A stretch of 64,000 bases of DNA from Euzebya sp. (GTDB lineage: Bacteria; Actinomycetota; Nitriliruptoria; Euzebyales; Euzebyaceae), in assembly GCF_964222135.1 (NCBI RefSeq), contig NZ_CAXQBR010000075.1:48595-112594 (forward strand), given 5' to 3'. The translations under genes were made by a program, and so were the position numbers. Below the pieces are notes generated by a model. The model searched no databases. It was not told the origin of the DNA and saw only the letters and a program-made list of their open reading frames with translations. Within the stretch, counting starts at the first letter, position 1. Every line of letters starts with the position of its first letter. Of the stretch, positions 1 through 7,650 are shown in pieces.

Positions 1-48
1 CGCCAGCACCACCCGCACCCCGAGCGCACGCCACCGAGCCACAACCAC
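1..48 (-). CDS. Possible 5' end of a minus-strand gene leaving the window
   Basis: A minus-strand GTG at 48 opens a frame that stays open to the left edge. It gives 16 residues that start with two arginine-flanked segments and turn hydrophobic, as an N-terminal membrane anchor might. A TACCCT box lies upstream on the same strand at 84-89. Sixteen codons cannot prove a gene. A membrane protein here would fit the neighbouring AAA ATPase and solute-binding-like genes, which in actinobacteria often sit beside VWA-domain proteins, but that is inference. Confidence 0.2.
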   Translation of the reverse strand, partial: MVVARWRALGVRVVLA

Positions 49-110
49 ACCGAACCCCTCAGCCGATCCGACCTCTCGGCGACAGGGTAGTGCAGCCCGG
101 CCCAGCCGGG

Positions 111-1088
111 TCAGGGCAGCCGTTCGCGGAGCGCGAAGAGGGTGCCGCCGCTCGGCAGCCCGTCGTCATCCGGCGGGGCGGGCGGGCCGTCCGCCACCGG
201 CGCGCCGTCCGGCCCGCGCCACCCGGCGTCGAGGAGGGCCTGCGCGGTGCGCTCGCCGAGATCCCCGACGTCAGCCCCGTCGACCCCGACGGCCACCACG
301 GGCAGGTGGGCGACCGGGGTCGGCCAGGCCAGGTTCGCGTTGTCGCGGGTCGAGCCGCGCACGGCCGGCAGCGCGGTGGCCTCGAGCGCGACCGCGGTGT
401 CGTTCTGCGCCCCGCCGGTGAGGATCAGCTGGCTGACGGGGTCACCGGTGCGCACCGACTGGCCCAGCACCCCGTCGACCCAGCTGACGTACGCCGTCCC
501 CTGCAGGTCCGCGAGGCTGTACGCGGACCCGCCGAACAACCCGCCGGCCAGCGCTCCCAGGCCGGTGAGCGCCTCGGTGCTGCCGTCGAAGCTCGCGAAC
601 CCGCCGCGGAGGTCCCCGGTGCGGAGCAGCTCGGCCGCGCAGGCCCAGGTGATCTCGGCTCCGCAGGCGTCGGCGACCAGCTCGTCGCGGGCGACGGCGG
701 TCACCAGGACCAGCGGCGAGGTCGCGAGCACGTCGCGGTCCTCACCGAAGGTGGCGCGGCTCCGCTGGGACTGCTCGATCATCTCGACGACGGCGAGCGG
801 CGCCACCAGGGCGTCGTAGGTGACCGGGGCGGTCGTGAAGGCGTCGAGCAGCTCGGCGAGGTCCAGCGCGTCCGACCCCGCCGGGCAGGCCTGGCCGAGG
901 ACCTCGTCGCACGCGACCGCGAGCTCGGCGTCCCCCTCCCCTCCCCCGCTGCCGGTCGCGGCCGTGGGACCCGTCGAGGGTGCGGCGACCGGCTCGTCGG
1001 ACTCGATGAACTCGCTCCGGACGTACAGGGCCCCGCCCACCAGCCCGACGGCGAGGACCAGCGCCAGGATCGTCTTGACCGCGCTCAC
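111..1088 (-). CDS. Membrane-anchored solute-binding-like protein
   Basis: This 325-residue protein starts at a GTG. Residues about 5-22 form one hydrophobic N-terminal segment (signal peptide or anchor), followed by a low-complexity Thr/Gly/Ser linker to about residue 50. The rest resembles the type II periplasmic binding fold found in VWA-associated solute-binding proteins: there is a region of the form ATSPLVLV and a later stretch on alternating strands and helices. I could not assign a ligand. The gene begins 10 bp after the AAA+ ATPase stop, so the two are probably co-transcribed. A small GC hairpin (96-110) lies at its 3' end. The fold assignment is tentative; the exported location is more secure. 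Confidence 0.6.
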   Translation of the reverse strand: MSAVKTILALVLAVGLVGGALYVRSEFIESDEPVAAPSTGPTAATGSGGGEGDAELAVACDEVLGQACPAGSDALDLAELLDAFTTAPVTYDALVAPLAVVEMIEQSQRSRATFGEDRDVLATSPLVLVTAVARDELVADACGAEITWACAAELLRTGDLRGGFASFDGSTEALTGLGALAGGLFGGSAYSLADLQGTAYVSWVDGVLGQSVRTGDPVSQLILTGGAQNDTAVALEATALPAVRGSTRDNANLAWPTPVAHLPVVAVGVDGADVGDLGERTAQALLDAGWRGPDGAPVADGPPAPPDDDGLPSGGTLFALRERLP

Positions 1089-1098
1089 GTGCCGACCC

Positions 1099-2502
1099 TC
1101 ATGACGTCGCGATCCGGTCGGGCAGGTCCTCGGTGGTGAGGGTCTGCAGGACCTCCGCGGTGGGCTGGTCGAGGGTGACCACCCGGCTGGCGTGGCGGGC
1201 CACGGCCGCCTCGAAGACGTTGCGGGCCAGCCGGCCGTTGCCGAAGCCCCGGTCGCGGGGCACGTCGTCGATCAGCTCGGCCAGGCGCGCCCGGGCGTCG
1301 TCGTCGAAGTGGTACTCGTTGCCGTCGGCGATCAGGTCGGCGATCGCGACCAGCTCGTCGGTGGTGTAGTCGGGGAAGTGGATCGTCTGGGGGAACCGCG
1401 ACCGCAGCCCGGGGTTCGAGTCCATCAGCTGGACCATCTCGTCGGGGTAGCCGGCCATGATCACGACCGTGTCGTCCCGGCGGTCCTCGACCAGCTTGAC
1501 GATCGCGTCGATCGCCTCGCGACCGAAGTCCTTCTCGCCACCGCGCACGAGCGAGTAGGCCTCGTCGATCAGCAGCACCCCGCCGCGGGCCGCGTCGAAG
1601 ACCTTGACCACGTTCGTCGCCGTCTGCCCGACGAAGCCCGCGACCAGACCCGAGCGGTCGGTCTCGACCAGGTGCCCGCGCGGCACGACCTCGAGGGTGC
1701 GGTAGATCTGGGCGATCAGCCGGGCGACGGTCGTCTTCCCGGTGCCCGGGTTGCCGGTGAAGACCAGGTGGCGGCTCGAGTCCGAGACCTTCAGACCCTT
1801 CTCCGCCCGCAGCTTCTGGACCTGGATCAGGTTGGTGACCAGGCGCACCTCGGACTTGACCGGGTCGAGGCCGACCAGCTCGTCGAGCTCGGCGAGGAGC
1901 TCCTCGAGCGGCCGTGGCGGCGGCAGCTCCTCGAGCGCCGCCTCGGCGTCGGCGTCGGCGTCGGCCGTCGCCTCCTGCGCGGCGAGGGTGGGGTTCGGCG
2001 GCGGTCCCTGCGCCCTCGGGCCGCGGGGCAGCCCGGCGGACGTGATCGCGGTGAGGAGGGTGCGGCGGAACCGCTCGATGGCCTGCAGCTCGACGTGCTG
2101 GGTGACGCTGTCGAGGGCCACGACGTGGTGGGCCAGGCGGAGGGCGTGGACGTAGTAGGTCCAGGCGTGGTTGGTCTGCTTGGCCCGGTCCGCTGCGACC
2201 AGCGTGTCGAACATCAGCGACGGCTTGTCGATGAAGACCCGCTTGCCGGCCATCATCCCCATTCCGCGAAGCGCCGCAGGGGTGGCGTGGTGGATGTGGG
2301 TGTCCATCAACCCGCTGAACGCACCGATCAGGGCCCACAGCTCGGTGTCCGAGTGCGCCCCGTCGGCGTCGATCATGGCGCCGACGATCTCGTAGGCCTC
2401 CGCGACCACGTCGGCCTGGGGGTCCTTCGAGCCGAGCTCCTCGAGGGCGGGGGAGACGCCGGCGACGAACTCACGGACGGGGGCGCGCAGGGTGTCGGTC
2501 AC
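1099..2502 (-). CDS. CbxX/CfxQ-type AAA+ ATPase with TerB-like N-terminus
   Basis: This is a predicted AAA+ ATPase of about 467 residues. The C-terminal half has Walker A (GNPGTGKTT), Walker B (GVLLIDEAY) and the second-region arginines typical of the CbxX/CfxQ family, which also includes EccA of ESX systems. The N-terminal ~150 residues are helical and acidic and resemble TerB-like modules of stress/tellurite proteins; an acidic linker of Ala/Asp/Glu repeats joins the halves. Upstream GTGs at 2523 and 2502 are both possible starts; 2502 was chosen because translation resembles family N-termini from there. It is probably co-transcribed with the solute-binding-like gene downstream. The substrate is unknown. 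Confidence 0.75.
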   Translation of the reverse strand: MTDTLRAPVREFVAGVSPALEELGSKDPQADVVAEAYEIVGAMIDADGAHSDTELWALIGAFSGLMDTHIHHATPAALRGMGMMAGKRVFIDKPSLMFDTLVAADRAKQTNHAWTYYVHALRLAHHVVALDSVTQHVELQAIERFRRTLLTAITSAGLPRGPRAQGPPPNPTLAAQEATADADADAEAALEELPPPRPLEELLAELDELVGLDPVKSEVRLVTNLIQVQKLRAEKGLKVSDSSRHLVFTGNPGTGKTTVARLIAQIYRTLEVVPRGHLVETDRSGLVAGFVGQTATNVVKVFDAARGGVLLIDEAYSLVRGGEKDFGREAIDAIVKLVEDRRDDTVVIMAGYPDEMVQLMDSNPGLRSRFPQTIHFPDYTTDELVAIADLIADGNEYHFDDDARARLAELIDDVPRDRGFGNGRLARNVFEAAVARHASRVVTLDQPTAEVLQTLTTEDLPDRIATS

Positions 2503-2542
2503 AGCGGCCCCAGTCTGCACCACGCGCCGGGGAGGTGAGGGG

Positions 2543-3793
2543 TCACAGCCCGTGCGGCACGTCCCGCTGGTCCGCGGACAGCTCGTCGACCGACAGGCCG
2601 TGCGCCGCGAGCTTCGCGGCGGCGATCTCGCGGTCCAGTGCCGGCGAGATCACGTGCACCCCCGGCTCGTAGCCGCCGCGTGCGAGCTCGTGGCAGCCCA
2701 CGCCCTGGACGGCGAAGGACAGGTCCATGATCTCGATCGGGTGGCCCAGTCCGCCGGCGATGTTCACCAGCGCCCCGCCGGCGAGGACGTGCACCCCGCG
2801 GCCGTCGGGGAGCTCGTAGCGCTCGATGCCCTCGCGGACCTCGACCACCTCGACCGCCGCGCCGGCCAGGGCCTCGACGTCGACCTCGAGGTCGTGGTGG
2901 CCGGCGTTGGCGAGGATCACCCCGTCGGCGAGCAGGTCGAGGTGGCGGGCCCCGATCGCCCGCAGCCCGCCGGTGGCGGTGATGACCAGGTCGGCGGTCG
3001 GCAGCGCCTCGACGGCGGTGGCGACGCTGTGGCCGTCCATGAACGCCTCGAGGGCCTTCACCGGGTCGATCTCGACCACCACCGGGGTCGCGCCGAGCGC
3101 CCGGAGGTAGGTGGCCAGACCCCTGCCGACCCAGCCGTAGCCGACGACGGCGACGGTCATGCCGGCGACCAGCATGTTGGTGAGGCCCATGATCGCCTGC
3201 ACCGTCGACTGGCCCGTCCCGTAGCGGTTGTCGAAGAGGTGCTTGCAGGCCGCGTCGTTGGCCGCCATCGCCGGGAACGGGAGCCGACCGGCGTCGGCCA
3301 GGGCCCGCAGCCGCGCCACGCCGGTGGTCGTCTGCTCGGTGACCCCGACCAGGCCCGCGTAGGCCTCCGGGCGGTGGCGGGCCATGCGGGTGGTCAGCTC
3401 GGCCCCGTCGTCGATCACGAGCTCGGGGCGGGAGTCCGCCACGGCCAGCAGGTCCTCCTCCCACACCGCGTAGCCGCTCGCCCGGGTCGAGTGGACCTCG
3501 ATCCCCCGGTCGACCAGGGCCGCGGCGACCTCGTCCTTGGTCGACAGCGGGTTTGACCCGGCGACGACGACCTCGGCACCGGCGTCCGCGAGGACCGTGG
3601 CGAGCAGCGCCGTCTTCGCCTCCAGGTGGACCACCAGCGCGACCCGACGGCCGTCCAGCGCCCCGTCGGCGAGGCGCTCGCGCAGGTAGGTGTCCACCAC
3701 GGGTGAGTGCCGCCGCGCCCACTCGATCGCCCGCCGCCCCCCGGGCGCCAGGCCGAGGTCGGCGATGCGGGATCGGTCGGCGGCGTCGGACAC
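2543..3793 (-). CDS. ahcY: S-adenosylhomocysteine hydrolase
   Basis: The enzyme splits S-adenosylhomocysteine into homocysteine and adenosine, regenerating the methyl cycle in the cytosol. The 416-residue length matches the shorter archaeal/thermophilic form rather than the ~480-residue form. Visible landmarks are the substrate region around NDAACKHLFDNRYGTGQS, the NAD-binding motif GYGWVGRG near residue 217, and a C-terminal NIAGGLGHP segment. The start is set at the GTG at 3793 because GGAG lies 6 bp upstream of it and a CACACT -10-like box (3834-3839) would leave an ATG at 3847 outside the transcript. The HAD gene is divergent from it. Confidence 0.9.
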   Translation of the reverse strand: MSDAADRSRIADLGLAPGGRRAIEWARRHSPVVDTYLRERLADGALDGRRVALVVHLEAKTALLATVLADAGAEVVVAGSNPLSTKDEVAAALVDRGIEVHSTRASGYAVWEEDLLAVADSRPELVIDDGAELTTRMARHRPEAYAGLVGVTEQTTTGVARLRALADAGRLPFPAMAANDAACKHLFDNRYGTGQSTVQAIMGLTNMLVAGMTVAVVGYGWVGRGLATYLRALGATPVVVEIDPVKALEAFMDGHSVATAVEALPTADLVITATGGLRAIGARHLDLLADGVILANAGHHDLEVDVEALAGAAVEVVEVREGIERYELPDGRGVHVLAGGALVNIAGGLGHPIEIMDLSFAVQGVGCHELARGGYEPGVHVISPALDREIAAAKLAAHGLSVDELSADQRDVPHGL

Positions 3794-3918
3794 GGGAGCT
3801 CCAGTCAGGTGGCGGTCGGGGCGGGCGACCGGCAGTGTGCCGGACACCGACGACAGCGCGCAGGTCCGGGTGCGGGCGGGCCCCGACGTGTGCGGACGCG
3901 TGTGCGACGCTCGTCCCC

Positions 3919-4785
3919 ATGCCCGAGCTCGCCTCCGACGCCGTCGACCCGCTGATCGACCACCTGGTCGCCCTCCCGCCCGTGGAGGTGGTCTACACCG
4001 ACCTCGACGGCACCCTCCTCGGGCGCGGCGGGTCGGTGCTGCGCGACGCGGACGGCCGGCCGAGCCTGCGGGCGGCGGGCGCGCTGGTGGCCGCGGCGGA
4101 GGAGGGGATCGCGGTCGTCGCCGTCAGCGGCCGCCGGGCGGCGGACCTGCGCCACGACGCGCGGCTGCTCGGGCTGGACGGGGCGATCGCGGAGGTGGGC
4201 ACGGTGGTCATCCGCGGCGGCGCCCAGCACCACCGCTGGGGCGGGTGCCCCCGGGACCTGGCCGACACCCCGCGGGAGGCGCTGCGCGTCGCGGGGGCGC
4301 TCGACGTCCTGCTCGCGGCGTTCGACGGGGACATCCGTCCGTTCGAGCCCTGGGACGCCGGCCGCGAGGGCGGGCACCTGCTGCACGGCCGGATCGACGT
4401 CGCCGCGGCGGACGCGGCGCTCGAGGCCGCGGGCCTGGGCTGGGCACACGTGCTCGACAACGGGCGCGCGGGCGGCTGGGAGGGCCGCGCGGACGTGCAC
4501 GCCTACCACCTCGTCGCGCGGGGGACGGGGAAGGCGGCGGCGCTGGCCGAGGACCTCGCCGAGCGCCGACTGACCCGCGACCAGGCGCTGGCGGTCGGCG
4601 ACTCCGTCGAGGACCTGACGATGGCGGGCGAGGTGGGGACCTACGTCATCGTGGCGAACGGCCACGGGGAGGAGGGGGCCGGCTGCGTGCGCGTCCCCGG
4701 GCGGAACGGCGACGGCGTGGCCGACGCGATCGACGCGGTCCTGGCCGCCCGCCGGCTCCGTCCCGACCTGCGGAGCCGTGGCTAG
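3919..4785 (+). CDS. HAD-superfamily (class IIB) phosphatase
   Basis: This 288-residue cytosolic hydrolase carries all HAD motifs: DLDGTLL as motif I with the nucleophilic Asp, VSGRR as motif II, the lysine in GTGKAAAL, and GDSVEDLTMA as motif IV. The last one and the size point to subfamily IIB, which includes sugar-phosphate phosphatases such as mannosyl-3-phosphoglycerate, trehalose and sucrose phosphatases. The exact substrate cannot be read from sequence. The ATG at 3919 is the first start that leaves a compact N-terminus before motif I. The gene converges on and overlaps the last bases of the next minus-strand gene. Confidence 0.8.
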   Translation: MPELASDAVDPLIDHLVALPPVEVVYTDLDGTLLGRGGSVLRDADGRPSLRAAGALVAAAEEGIAVVAVSGRRAADLRHDARLLGLDGAIAEVGTVVIRGGAQHHRWGGCPRDLADTPREALRVAGALDVLLAAFDGDIRPFEPWDAGREGGHLLHGRIDVAAADAALEAAGLGWAHVLDNGRAGGWEGRADVHAYHLVARGTGKAAALAEDLAERRLTRDQALAVGDSVEDLTMAGEVGTYVIVANGHGEEGAGCVRVPGRNGDGVADAIDAVLAARRLRPDLRSRG

Positions 4786-5396
4786 CTGGGCCAGTCCTCG
4801 CCCACGAGGACGTGGATCTGGATCTGCTCGGTCAGGGTGCCGGGGTTCTCCCCCACCGTGGTGAAGCGCTCGTCGGCGGAGACCAGCGCCTGGGCGGCGG
4901 CGTCCTGACCGGGGCTCGGGAACACGGTGGTCTGGGGGTAGGGGTTCGGCGAGACGCCGGACTCGGTCACGTCGTAGCCGAGCTCGGTGAGCGCTTGCAC
5001 GGCCGCGTCGAACTGCTCCGCGGTGGTGTTCGCCCCGGCGATCACCTGCACCGACGTGCCCGCACCGACCTGGCCGCCCGCGGCGCCGGGTGTCTCGGTC
5101 CCGGCCGGGGCGGCGGACGGCCCCTCGGTGCCGCCGGGAAGGCCCGGCGCCTCCGTGACCGGGCCGGTGGGCAGGGTCTCGAGGGGGATCTCGCTCCCGG
5201 TCACCAGCGGGGTGGTGTCCTGCGGCGTCTCGGTGCCGTCGAGGGCCGTCACCTCCTCGCCGTCGCCCATGCTGCCGAAGACGATCCAGTAGATGAGGAA
5301 CGCCAGCGCGGCGAACAGCAGGGCGCGGATGAGGGGCGCGGCGATCGACGACTGCGTCGGCGCCGGCCCGTAGTCGTCCTGCTCGTAGGAGTCCAT
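4782..5396 (-). CDS. LytR_C-domain membrane protein
   Basis: This 204-residue protein has a short polar N-terminus, one transmembrane helix at about residues 22-41, a long Thr/Pro/Gly-rich extracytoplasmic linker, and a C-terminal ~90-residue domain beginning near SVQVIAGAN. That domain has the VxNA/Gxxx...LTELGYDV...TTVF pattern of the LytR C-terminal (LytR_C) fold. No LytR/CpsA ligase domain is present, so it is not itself a wall polymer ligase. The start MDSYEQ at 5396 sits 10 bp after the DUF3263 stop, suggesting co-transcription; the longer frame would overlap that gene. A paralogue lies at 8478. Confidence 0.75.
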   Translation of the reverse strand: MDSYEQDDYGPAPTQSSIAAPLIRALLFAALAFLIYWIVFGSMGDGEEVTALDGTETPQDTTPLVTGSEIPLETLPTGPVTEAPGLPGGTEGPSAAPAGTETPGAAGGQVGAGTSVQVIAGANTTAEQFDAAVQALTELGYDVTESGVSPNPYPQTTVFPSPGQDAAAQALVSADERFTTVGENPGTLTEQIQIHVLVGEDWPS

Positions 5397-5406
5397 CGCC
5401 GTGACC

Positions 5407-5685
5407 CTACTTCGTCTGCCCGCGGCCACGGTGGTCCGTCAGTCCGGGTGCGGTCGTCCGCGCGTGGCGGGCGCGGCGGCGACGGCGGAGGCGGCGGACC
5501 AGCAGGGGGTCGTGGCGCTCGGCGGCGGGTGAGTCCACCAACTCGGCGAGGACCTGGTAGTAGCGGGTGGGCGAGAACCCGAAGGTCGCGGCGATCGCCG
5601 CGAGCTTGCCGCCCTGGTGGGCGGTCCAGTCGCGCTCGAAGTCGAGCACCGCGCGGTCGCGGTCGCTCAGCTCTCGCCTGGGCAC
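5407..5685 (-). CDS. DUF3263 family protein
   Basis: This 92-residue basic protein has the DUF3263 pattern at residues 5-50: LSDRDRAVLDFERDW, a small helix-turn-helix-like segment ending GFSPTRYYQVLAELVDSP, then a run of arginines. DUF3263 proteins are found in actinobacteria and are commonly next to LytR_C-domain genes, as here. A DNA-binding regulatory role is often assumed but not shown. The gene is the likely first member of a two-gene unit with the LytR_C protein. Confidence 0.8.
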   Translation of the reverse strand: MPRRELSDRDRAVLDFERDWTAHQGGKLAAIAATFGFSPTRYYQVLAELVDSPAAERHDPLLVRRLRRRRRARHARTTAPGLTDHRGRGQTK

Positions 5686-5778
5686 AGCACCTCAGCTCCT
5701 CGGGGGTGGACGGCGCGATCGTACGCACCACCCCCGCCCGGGCCGCGGAACCGCCGCACGCCGGGGGCGGCCCGCCGC

Positions 5779-5784
5779 TACCCT
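5779..5784 (+). promoter_or_regulatory. Predicted -10 box of tRNA-Thr
   Basis: TACCCT lies 11 bp before the mature 5' end of the tRNA, placing the start point about 5 bases upstream of it. No convincing -35 hexamer is visible, as with many GC-rich actinobacterial promoters. Confidence 0.4.
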
Positions 5785-5795
5785 GACGGCCACCC

Positions 5796-5868
5796 GCCGG
5801 GATAGCTCAGTTGGCAGAGCGTCGCTCTTGTAAAGCGAATGTCCGGGGTTCGATTCCCCGTCCCGGCT
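5796..5868 (+). tRNA. tRNA-Thr (anticodon UGU)
   Basis: A complete cloverleaf can be folded by eye. There is a perfect 7-bp acceptor stem (GCCGGGA with TCCCGGC), a 4-bp D stem GCTC/GAGC, an anticodon stem TCGCT/AGCGA around loop CTTGTAA, a 5-base variable loop, and a T arm CGGGG-TTCGATT-CCCCG. The anticodon TGT reads ACA threonine codons. The 3' CCA is not encoded and must be added by CCA transferase. The minus-strand YhhN gene reads about 60 bases into this tRNA on the opposite strand. Confidence 0.97.
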
Positions 5869-6556
5869 CCGCGTCCGCGACCCTCCGGAGCCCGTCGGCG
5901 ATGCACCACTGGCCTGCGGTGTAGGTCGCCATGACGGCGCCCTCGAGGAGCGGGGAGGGGGCGCGGCGCAGGAACCGCTGCACCCCGATGAGGGAGTCGC
6001 TGAGCAGGAACAGGGCGGTGCCCGCGACGATCTCGCCGCGGGTCCGCCGGGGCAGGTGGCGGTCGAGGACCGTCGAGGCGGCCACCATCGTGCAGATGAT
6101 CCCCGCGTAGCCGGCCACGGGCAGGCGCAGCTCGGGGTCGTCCCGACCGGCCGCGGCGGCCAGCGCCGGCGCGAGCAGGACCCAGGTGCCGGCCGCGGCC
6201 ACGGGCCCGGGCTCCCGCCAGGACGCCGCGGGGTCGCGGACGGACCGGAAGGCCGCGACGTAGCCGACGTGGGCGCCCGCGAAGGACCCGACCCCGGCGA
6301 GGAAGGGGGTCCGCCCCTCCCCCAGCAGCGCGAGGTCGCCGGCCCAGGACAGCAGCTGGGCGACAGCCGTGGCGCGGGCGACGGCCCGCCGCCGGGCGCG
6401 GGGGCGCGTCGCGAGGTGCAGCACCGGCATCAACAGCGGCTTGGTGACCCGTCGCACCGGCCGGGCCGTGGGACCTCGGGCCGCGAGCGCGGCGTCGAGC
6501 ACCGCGACCGCGGCGTAGACGGCGGTCGCGGGGCGACGCGCACCGCCGGATCCCAT
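5807..6556 (-). CDS. YhhN family membrane protein (lysoplasmalogenase-like)
   Basis: This roughly 249-residue protein is rich in hydrophobic helices, with seven or eight predicted transmembrane segments. It has YhhN/TMEM86 signatures such as KPLLMPVL, LLSWAGDLALLG and LFLLSDSLIGVQRF. Family members hydrolyse vinyl-ether lysolipids in animals; the bacterial role is unclear. The ATG at 6556 is preferred because a GGCGAGG lies 9 bp upstream, while the in-frame ATG at 6565 directly abuts it. The last 20 codons (5807-5868) are encoded antisense to tRNA-Thr and look unlike the family C-terminus, so the normal stop may have been lost. Confidence 0.75.
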   Translation of the reverse strand: MGSGGARRPATAVYAAVAVLDAALAARGPTARPVRRVTKPLLMPVLHLATRPRARRRAVARATAVAQLLSWAGDLALLGEGRTPFLAGVGSFAGAHVGYVAAFRSVRDPAASWREPGPVAAAGTWVLLAPALAAAAGRDDPELRLPVAGYAGIICTMVAASTVLDRHLPRRTRGEIVAGTALFLLSDSLIGVQRFLRRAPSPLLEGAVMATYTAGQWCIADGLRRVADAEPGRGIEPRTFALQERRSAN

Positions 6557-6619
6557 CGGGCGCATCCTCGCCGATCAGCGCGTGCGGAGCCACCAGGTGC
6601 CGCCATCCGGAGGGGGAGG

Positions 6620-6699
6620 GGGACGGTGTGGCCCCGCGCCGAGCCGATAGCGCAGGGCCACACCAGAGGTCGTGCCCTATGGAGGGAGGGAGCACGACC
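6620..6699 (-). ncRNA. Candidate small RNA with two strong hairpins (6C-like)
   Basis: On the minus strand an 8-bp hairpin, GGTCGTGC/GCACGACC (6692-6699 with 6668-6675), has a C-rich loop containing CCCTCCCTCC. After three bases comes a 10-bp hairpin, GGTGTGGCCC/GGGCCACACC (6655-6664 with 6625-6634), and then a C-rich tail. A TACTCT box (6706-6711) places the start point at the first base of the first hairpin. The C-rich loop could pair with Shine-Dalgarno sequences, as proposed for actinobacterial 6C RNA, but the second loop is not C-rich. It could equally be the 5' leader of the YhhN gene. Confidence 0.35.
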
Positions 6700-6742
6700 G
6701 GGCCCAGAGTAGACCCCTTCCGTCGATCGGCATGCAAAACCC

Positions 6743-6762
6743 GTGTGACGGGTGCGTCACAC
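6743..6762 (-). terminator. Intrinsic terminator of the alpha/beta hydrolase gene
   Basis: On the minus strand GTGTGACG and CGTCACAC form a perfect 8-bp stem with a 4-base loop, followed by GGGTTTTGC. This is one of the few T-tract terminators in the window. The stem overlaps the hydrolase stop codon (6757-6759). Confidence 0.75.
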
Positions 6763-7626
6763 CTCGTCGACGGGATCCGCCGCCAGTGCCAGGAGGGCCT
6801 CGGCCACCGCGTCGGGCTGCTGGAGGTGGACGTCGTGCGCGCCGTCGAACCAGTGGACCCGACCGCGGGGCAGGACGGCCAGCGCCGCGTCGACGGCCGC
6901 CGCCTTCTCCGCCCCCCAGGCCCCCTCGCCGCGGACCGGGAGCAGCAGCACCGGGGCCTCCACGTCACCGAAGACGCCGCTCGGGTCCGCCGCGTGCATC
7001 GCCTCGACGATCTGGCGGTGGTCGGCCAGCGCCAGACGCGGCCGGACCGTGCCGTCCTCGAGCTCGAGGAAGTTGCCCATCTGCGCCTCGAGCGCCCCGT
7101 CCGGCCACCCGGCGACCCCCGCGGCGATCATGTCCCGGACCTCGGTGGCCGGGCGACCGGCGAGCGGCGGCGGACGCAGCGCCTCCCAGGCCTCCTGGGG
7201 GTCGGCGAACCGGTCGCCGATGGCGATGGTGCCGCCGTCGACCGCGGCGATCGCGTGCCACCGGTCGGGGTGGGCGGCCCCGGCGTGGATCACGACGTTC
7301 CCGCCCCAGGACTGGCCGACGAGGACCGGGGTGCCGAGGTCCATCGCCTCGACCAGCGCGACGAGGTCGCCGGTCACCTCCGGGTACCGGTAGCCCGTCG
7401 CGGCCCGATCGCTCTCGCCGTGCCCGCGCTGGTCCACCGCGACGACCCGGTGGCCCGCCGCGGCGAGCACCGCCGAGACCCCGTCCCACAGCCGCGCGTT
7501 GGACGCGAGCCCGTGGACGAGGAGGAACGGGCGGCGGTCGCCGGGCCGCTCGCGGACGCTCAGCGCCCGCCCGGGCTCGACCTCGACGCGGTGCGTGCGG
7601 ATCGGCGGGGGCGGTGGTGGCGGCAC
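6757..7626 (-). CDS. Alpha/beta hydrolase
   Basis: This 289-residue protein has the alpha/beta-hydrolase fold: FLLVHGLASN forms the oxyanion-hole region near residue 34, GQSWGGN near residue 102 carries the nucleophilic serine, and a late FDGAHDVHL supplies the catalytic histidine. A cap-domain insertion lies between residues about 130 and 210. The natural substrate is unknown; epoxide hydrolase, haloperoxidase-like and esterase relatives look alike at this level. The GTG at 7626 begins VPPPPPPPIRTHR and is the only ordinary start before the fold. It lies 8 bases after a TAGGTT box (7634-7639), so the mRNA is probably leaderless. Confidence 0.82.
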   Translation of the reverse strand: MPPPPPPPIRTHRVEVEPGRALSVRERPGDRRPFLLVHGLASNARLWDGVSAVLAAAGHRVVAVDQRGHGESDRAATGYRYPEVTGDLVALVEAMDLGTPVLVGQSWGGNVVIHAGAAHPDRWHAIAAVDGGTIAIGDRFADPQEAWEALRPPPLAGRPATEVRDMIAAGVAGWPDGALEAQMGNFLELEDGTVRPRLALADHRQIVEAMHAADPSGVFGDVEAPVLLLPVRGEGAWGAEKAAAVDAALAVLPRGRVHWFDGAHDVHLQQPDAVAEALLALAADPVDEV

Positions 7627-7633
7627 CGGGCGA

Positions 7634-7643
7634 AACCTACAGT
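7634..7643. promoter_or_regulatory. Overlapping divergent -10 boxes
   Basis: Only 24 bp separate the alpha/beta hydrolase GTG (7626, minus) and the SURF1 ATG (7651, plus). A minus-strand TAGGTT (7634-7639) and a plus-strand TACAGT (7638-7643) share two base pairs. Each is 7 bases from its start codon, as expected for two leaderless transcripts. Binding of polymerase to one box should exclude the other. Confidence 0.5.
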
Positions 7644-7650
7644 GGACGCC

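Noticed and set aside
5778..5870. Peptide with the sequence pattern GNRTPDIRFTRATLCQLSYPG on the minus strand
   Set aside because: This is the well-known spurious translation of an antisense tRNA gene; it is a property of tRNA-Thr, not a protein domain.
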